NCBI GenBank assembly: GCA_964596185.1
Contig: CAZQUE010000008.1
Location: forward strand, 1-64,000
DNA from: DYKG01 sp964596185
GTDB lineage: Bacteria > Muiribacteriota > Ozemobacteria > Ozemobacterales > Ozemobacteraceae
Direction of reading: 5' to 3'
DNA length: 64,000 bases
The position numbers and the translations under genes are program-made. How positions within the stretch are numbered: position 1 is the stretch's first letter; every line of letters starts with the position of its first letter. The notes under the pieces are model-generated. The model saw nothing but the letters and a program-made list of their open reading frames with translations. It was not told the origin of the DNA and searched no databases. Shown here one piece after another: positions 60,688 through 64,000 of this stretch.

Positions 60688-61298
60688 AGGTGAAAATTTT
60701 GTTCAATCGAACATTTATATTAATGACTTTTTTGTTGATGCTGGTTTCTTTGGCCGGCTGCGGCGGCACTTATCGTTATTACAGCTATAAGTCCAGGGCA
60801 GAGGAGGCTCTGCGGAAAAAGGATTTTGAGACGGCAAAGGATCTCTATGCGATAATTTATCAACAGGAAAAAGCCGCTCAAAAACAGGATAAGGAAAAAA
60901 TCTGCTGGGCCTTTTATCGTCTTGGAGTAATAAATGAACTTCTTGGCGAAAAGGTCCTTGCCAAGGGCTATTACTGGGGCGATAGCCTGGAAGAGGGATT
61001 CTATGCGGGTCAGAACCAGATCGAATGGTTCGCTGAAACCGGTTGGTCATGGCTTGACCAGGGCAATCCCTCGCGTTCTCTTTCCGAGATTCTTGAACTT
61101 GAAAAAAAACTTCGCCCGGCCCGCCGAAAAGTTGCCTTGAAAAAGAAAAAGAAAATTAAAGCAGTCACAATGCCTTTGGCACCAGTTCGCAGTCAGATTC
61201 AAAATCCATTGCCCGGCGACAAACCGGTCAGGGTGTTCAATCGCTCGCTCACCCCGCCGCCGCCTTCGTTTCCTGAGCCGTTCAGAGTTTTTTACTGA
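60684..61298 (+). CDS. Small lipoprotein with TPR-like repeat
   Basis: A 204-residue lipoprotein with lipobox SLAGC near residue 26. The mature part starts with helices like a TPR (KSRAEEALRKKDFETAKDLYAIIYQQ, FYRLGVINELLGEKVLAKGYY) and ends in a basic and Pro-rich tail. It overlaps the GspJ-like gene by 4 bp and is the last gene of the pseudopilin operon; it converges on and overlaps the 61292-61825 gene by 7 bp. Confidence 0.82.
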   Translation: MKVKILFNRTFILMTFLLMLVSLAGCGGTYRYYSYKSRAEEALRKKDFETAKDLYAIIYQQEKAAQKQDKEKICWAFYRLGVINELLGEKVLAKGYYWGDSLEEGFYAGQNQIEWFAETGWSWLDQGNPSRSLSEILELEKKLRPARRKVALKKKKKIKAVTMPLAPVRSQIQNPLPGDKPVRVFNRSLTPPPPSFPEPFRVFY

Positions 61299-61825
61299 TT
61301 TTTTCTTTTCTGGTGTTCGTGCTGCACCTTAAAACCAATCGGAGCAGACTCTTCCAGCGGTGATTCAAGGAATATCGCCAGTCTTTCGTTCAGGCTTTTA
61401 AGTGAAATTTTGAATAGATATTCGCAAAAATCTATTATGCCATCATTGGCACTGGAAAATTCTTTTTCATCTTCGAGAATGCTGAAGCGAAAATCGTTGC
61501 CAACCTTTTTAAAACCGACGATCAAAGTGAAGAATTTGTCTTCAAGATTGTCGTCGTTTACGTTGAGGGCGAAACCGATCAAAGCGACTCCGTTTTCGGC
61601 AAATTCAGTGTCAAGTGCATCGCCTTGCAGAATGTGACTGCGAAAAATGAAGCCCCGTGAAGGTGGAAAAAGATAAACCTTGGTGTCAGGGCACTGAAGG
61701 AAATCGATCAGAGCATTTTTCAGTTCCTGGACAAATTCACGGCATTCCTTGCGGTAGTTGTCGCATTCGGAGACTCCACGATCATAGGCCTCGCAAAGTT
61801 CTCGGTAATGGCTTTTTCTCGTCAT
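61292..61825 (-). CDS. Protein of unknown function
   Basis: A 177-residue soluble protein not recognised. It has a helical, Cys- and Tyr-containing N-terminus (YRELCEAYDRGVSECDNYRKE), then a beta-rich segment and a helical end. The start ATG 61825 overlaps the fxsA stop by 4 bp, so the two are translated together. Confidence 0.7.
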   Translation of the reverse strand: MTRKSHYRELCEAYDRGVSECDNYRKECREFVQELKNALIDFLQCPDTKVYLFPPSRGFIFRSHILQGDALDTEFAENGVALIGFALNVNDDNLEDKFFTLIVGFKKVGNDFRFSILEDEKEFSSANDGIIDFCEYLFKISLKSLNERLAIFLESPLEESAPIGFKVQHEHQKRKNQ

Positions 61826-62355
61826 TTTTCAGTCCTTTCCTGTCTTTTTTCATCAATTATTTCTTCAACTATCGTTGCATTTTCAATCGGGTCCTCTGGC
61901 GAATCAGCAGATGGCTGGGTTGGTTGCGAGAAGGTCTGATACTGCTGGGATCCGGAAAATGTCGATCCAAATCTGATTGTACCTGCACTTATATTTGCCT
62001 GTAAACGTTTTACCAGAATTCGGGCAACAAGCTTTCTGATTGCTGGAATAATGATCAAGAACCCCATGAAGTCGGTAATAAATCCCGGAACACACAAAAG
62101 AACCCCAACAATCAACAGCAGCAAGCCTTCTATTGCTTCATCCGCCGGAAGTGCGCCCTGGTCAAGAGTTTGTCTAAATCTGGCAAAAGTTGCCAAACCC
62201 TGCTGTCTGACAAAATAGCCGCCGAGAATGCCGGTAAAAACACAACAGGCCATGGTGAACAAAATGCCGGTGTTCTGTGCCACATAAAGAAGCAGAGACA
62301 CTTCGCTAACCGAAAAGAAGGTTACAATAAGAAAAAATTGAAATACGCAGCCCAT
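61822..62355 (-). CDS. fxsA: FxsA-family membrane protein
   Basis: A 177-residue inner-membrane protein. Three to four hydrophobic segments are present (residues about 5-25, 28-48, 75-100), with the family pattern SEVSLLLYVAQNTG, FTGILGGYFVRQQG and LLLIVGVLLCVPGFITDFMGFLI. In E. coli FxsA affects phage F exclusion; its cellular function is not clear. It begins a two-gene transcript. Confidence 0.9.
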   Translation of the reverse strand: MGCVFQFFLIVTFFSVSEVSLLLYVAQNTGILFTMACCVFTGILGGYFVRQQGLATFARFRQTLDQGALPADEAIEGLLLLIVGVLLCVPGFITDFMGFLIIIPAIRKLVARILVKRLQANISAGTIRFGSTFSGSQQYQTFSQPTQPSADSPEDPIENATIVEEIIDEKRQERTEK

Positions 62356-62501
62356 CGGCTTTTATTCCCTCCAGAATTCTGCAATGAGTATAACACTTTT
62401 CTTCTTTCGTTGATTATTTTGATTTAAATGAATTCTTTTCTGATCATAAAACAATTTCAAACCCTTATTCTGAAAGCAATCCCATGGGGCTGAAGAGTAT
62501 C

Positions 62502-62530
62502 TTGCCAGAAACATTGTTTGACGCTATAAT
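62502..62530 (+). promoter_or_regulatory. Promoter for the second YvyF-like gene
   Basis: TTGCCA (62502-62507), 17 bp, TATAAT (62525-62530), 29 bp before the start codon. Confidence 0.7.
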
Positions 62531-62559
62531 CAAAAGAAAACTGCGGATACTAACAAACT

Positions 62560-63081
62560 ATGTCAGCTTCAATTAATCCAATGATCGGTTGTCGTGACTG
62601 CGGCAAACTGTTTATGAAATTTTCCCGCGATATTTGTCCCGAATGTCGCGAGAAAGAGCAGCTTCTAATTAGCCGCATAGTTAATTTTGTCAGACAGAAT
62701 CCAAGGTGCGAAATAAAGAATATCAGTCTTGGCACCGGAATTCCCGCCAAAAAAATAGCTTCTCTGGTTCATGAAGGCTTGCTGCGCCGCTTTGGTCTGA
62801 AATTTTTCTATCCCTGCCGAATCTGCGGAACCAGCATTCAAACCGGCACCCTCTGTTACTGGTGCTCGGAAAAACTATATCGTCTTCTCGATGATTTGCG
62901 CGACAATATCTGGGGCGACCCGGAGGCCCGACACAAAATTGAAGCTGCCGGTTTGCGTCCAGACCTTCGTGAAGAAGACTGGGAGAAAGCTTCGACACTG
63001 TTCAGTGACAACATCTTTCGTCGACGCAGTGAACGCAATATCGTTTTCAGGCAGCGAAGAGGTGGGTCCTGGTATCGTTAA
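62560..63081 (+). CDS. YvyF-like zinc-ribbon/helix-turn-helix protein (copy 2)
   Basis: A 173-residue homologue of the 42085-42465 protein. It has N-terminal zinc ribbon GCRDCGKLFMKFSRDICPEC, a middle helix-turn-helix-like part (IKNISLGTGIPAKKIASLVHEG) and a second ribbon (PCRICGTSIQTGTLCYWC), plus a basic C-terminal tail (about 130-173) that the other copy lacks. An ATG at 62581 is an alternative start. It has its own good promoter. No flagellar gene is nearby. Regulatory DNA- or RNA-binding is possible but not shown. Confidence 0.82.
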   Translation: MSASINPMIGCRDCGKLFMKFSRDICPECREKEQLLISRIVNFVRQNPRCEIKNISLGTGIPAKKIASLVHEGLLRRFGLKFFYPCRICGTSIQTGTLCYWCSEKLYRLLDDLRDNIWGDPEARHKIEAAGLRPDLREEDWEKASTLFSDNIFRRRSERNIVFRQRRGGSWYR

Positions 63082-63096
63082 AAACTGATTTTTTTA

Positions 63097-63507
63097 TCAG
63101 AGTAGCGCGTCCAGTTCAGCTGCAAGTTGTGCATAAAGCTCGACATATTCTTCTTTTTTGCTGAGGTTTTCAGCCGTTTCGATCAGCAGCGAGACCTCTT
63201 TCATTCTTGCTTCGAGCTCTTGTTTGCGCTTAATCTTTTCTGCAGATGCCAGATTGGTCGTCGGCATGCTAAGTCCGGAATCCTGTTTCTGAAAGGGGCT
63301 TTCTATGGGAGGCTCAGGAACGAAATCATTCTTGATCAAAGCAACACCAGGCATAGTTGGCTTTTTTGGCTCTTCTTCGTGGTTAAGGGCTTTTGCCAAT
63401 ATTTTTCCGACAAGTTTTTCTTCACTTATATGCTGATCCTCTGACGCTTTTTTCAAAGATTCGAGCAATTCTTCAGAGATTTCTATATTAAGCTGGCGTA
63501 GTTGCAT
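63097..63507 (-). CDS. Possible ribbon-helix-helix protein with coiled tail
   Basis: A 136-residue protein. Its N-terminus LRQLNIEISEELLESLKKASEDQ with HISEEKLVGKILAKAL looks like a ribbon-helix-helix domain (strand, then two helices), and the C-terminus is a short coiled coil. The middle is a Pro-rich linker. It follows the glycine-zipper gene by 2 bp. DNA binding is suggested by the fold pattern only. Confidence 0.65.
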   Translation of the reverse strand: MQLRQLNIEISEELLESLKKASEDQHISEEKLVGKILAKALNHEEEPKKPTMPGVALIKNDFVPEPPIESPFQKQDSGLSMPTTNLASAEKIKRKQELEARMKEVSLLIETAENLSKKEEYVELYAQLAAELDALL

Positions 63508-63509
63508 TT

Positions 63510-64000
63510 TTATTGACCTTTTCTTGCTTTTTCAAGCTGAGATTTCAGCAGGTTCAGCTCTTGGCCGGTTTTCTGCAGAGCAGTTACATCATTTGCGGAC
63601 AATTGCTGCTGGTAAAGCTCGTAAAGCTTTTCATAGCGAGCGCTAAGTTCAATAATCCGGGCGGTGTTCGAGCCATTGAATGCCGAGCCGTTAACCGGAA
63701 CTTCAAGAGTTGGTCTGGCGGTCGGGGCGTAACCACCTTTATTGACGATGGTTCTGATCGGCCCACCGGTACCGGTAGGCATCAGTGGCGGTGAACTGTC
63801 AGAGCCACTGCGCCATTTGCGAAATTTTTCGAGCAGTTTCGTTGCCACGATATCACCGAGCATGCCGCCGACAATAGAGCCGATTGGCGGAAAAACTGCT
63901 GAGCCAAGCATAGAGCCAATCGTCCAGCCGGCACTTCCTGCCAGCATTGCTGTCCAGTCAAGAGTTTTAAAGTAGTTTTTAAAGCTGAATTTGCCGTTTT
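63510..64000 (-). CDS. Glycine-zipper protein, cut by the right edge
   Basis: The frame stays open to the right end of the window: 17 further codons lie upstream of the ATG at 63947, without stop, so the real start is outside. The visible 162 residues show a glycine-zipper segment (AMLAGSAGWTIGSMLGSAVF, then IGSIVGGMLGDIVATKLL) that is typical of membrane-associated proteins, a basic linker and a coiled-coil C-terminus. It may be a membrane-embedded structural protein. Function unknown. Confidence 0.65.
   Translation of the reverse strand, partial: NGKFSFKNYFKTLDWTAMLAGSAGWTIGSMLGSAVFPPIGSIVGGMLGDIVATKLLEKFRKWRSGSDSSPPLMPTGTGGPIRTIVNKGGYAPTARPTLEVPVNGSAFNGSNTARIIELSARYEKLYELYQQQLSANDVTALQKTGQELNLLKSQLEKARKGQ

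Noticed and set aside
63085..63100. CTGAT-T6-ATCAG hairpin between convergent genes
   Set aside because: Five-bp stem with a T loop and no T tract; not enough to call a terminator.
1..64000. tRNA genes, CRISPR arrays, insertion sequences or prophage genes
   Set aside because: I saw no cloverleaf with CCA or TTC-loop pattern, no regularly spaced repeats, no transposase or integrase and no phage proteins; a tRNAscan or ISfinder run would settle this.

Overview
The window is a gene-dense bacterial chromosome segment with about 52 protein genes, short gaps, no tRNA or rRNA gene, no insertion sequence, no CRISPR array and no phage gene that I can see. The cell envelope looks Gram-negative: several Sec signal peptides and lipoboxes, a LolA-like protein, a SurA/PrsA-type foldase, an O-antigen-ligase-like polymerase and type II/IV pseudopilins. 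Other notable traits are many TPR proteins, many zinc ribbons (including two relatives of the Bacillus flagellar-operon protein YvyF without flagellar genes), RNase Y with YmdB, two sigma-54 activators and a PduL-type phosphotransacylase. Together these suggest a deep-branching, under-studied phylum. A Riflebacteria-like lineage is my guess and is not proven by anything here.

Layout. 1-1738 (minus): the visible part of a microcompartment-type operon with PduL and a two-part flavoprotein-like/triosephosphate-isomerase-like protein, behind a promoter holding a 15-base palindrome; the operon may continue past the left edge. 1822-2066 (minus): a probable 6S RNA with a terminator. 2241-12522: uvrB, a D-aminopeptidase, an orphan sigma-54 activator, a zinc-ribbon/TPR secreted protein, a GNAT-like protein, an MscS channel with a cyclic-nucleotide-binding domain, a YkgJ-type cysteine cluster protein and pyruvate kinase. 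12684-21435: a TPR protein and pgeF, then an FN3 lipoprotein, then a double-parvulin foldase followed by rny and, after a strong terminator, ymdB. 21441-21788 (minus) encodes a thioredoxin-like protein.

21892-31919 is one long plus-strand operon from a good promoter: an unknown protein, a LolA-like protein, a degenerate NucS-like protein, a membrane TPR protein, a DegS-type kinase and an NtrB/NtrC-like pair. Opposite it, 31909-38005 (minus) carries ptsI, a DUF192 lipoprotein, an O-antigen-ligase-like TPR protein and a PAS histidine kinase, all overlapping or nearly so. surE and a biotin ligase gene follow on the plus strand, then a large serine-rich secreted protein on the minus strand.

42085-55583 holds a YvyF-like protein, an unusual coiled-coil/GrpE-like/zinc-ribbon/TPR protein, the valS-tyrS-thrS cluster with two small genes, a TPR membrane protein and a GAF-containing class III adenylate cyclase. 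55660-61298 carries a duplicated-motif secreted protein, a TAXI-type binding protein and a pseudopilin cluster ending in a lipoprotein. 61292-64000 holds an unknown protein, FxsA, the second YvyF-like protein, a possible ribbon-helix-helix protein and a glycine-zipper protein cut by the right edge.

Themes: cAMP made by the cyclase could act on the channel at 9044-10606, the only cyclic-nucleotide-binding protein seen here. Surface biogenesis (pseudopilins, LolA-like, foldase, polymerase) and TPR/zinc-ribbon adaptor proteins dominate. Most start codons were chosen by Shine-Dalgarno spacing and differ from the longest open frame in many cases.
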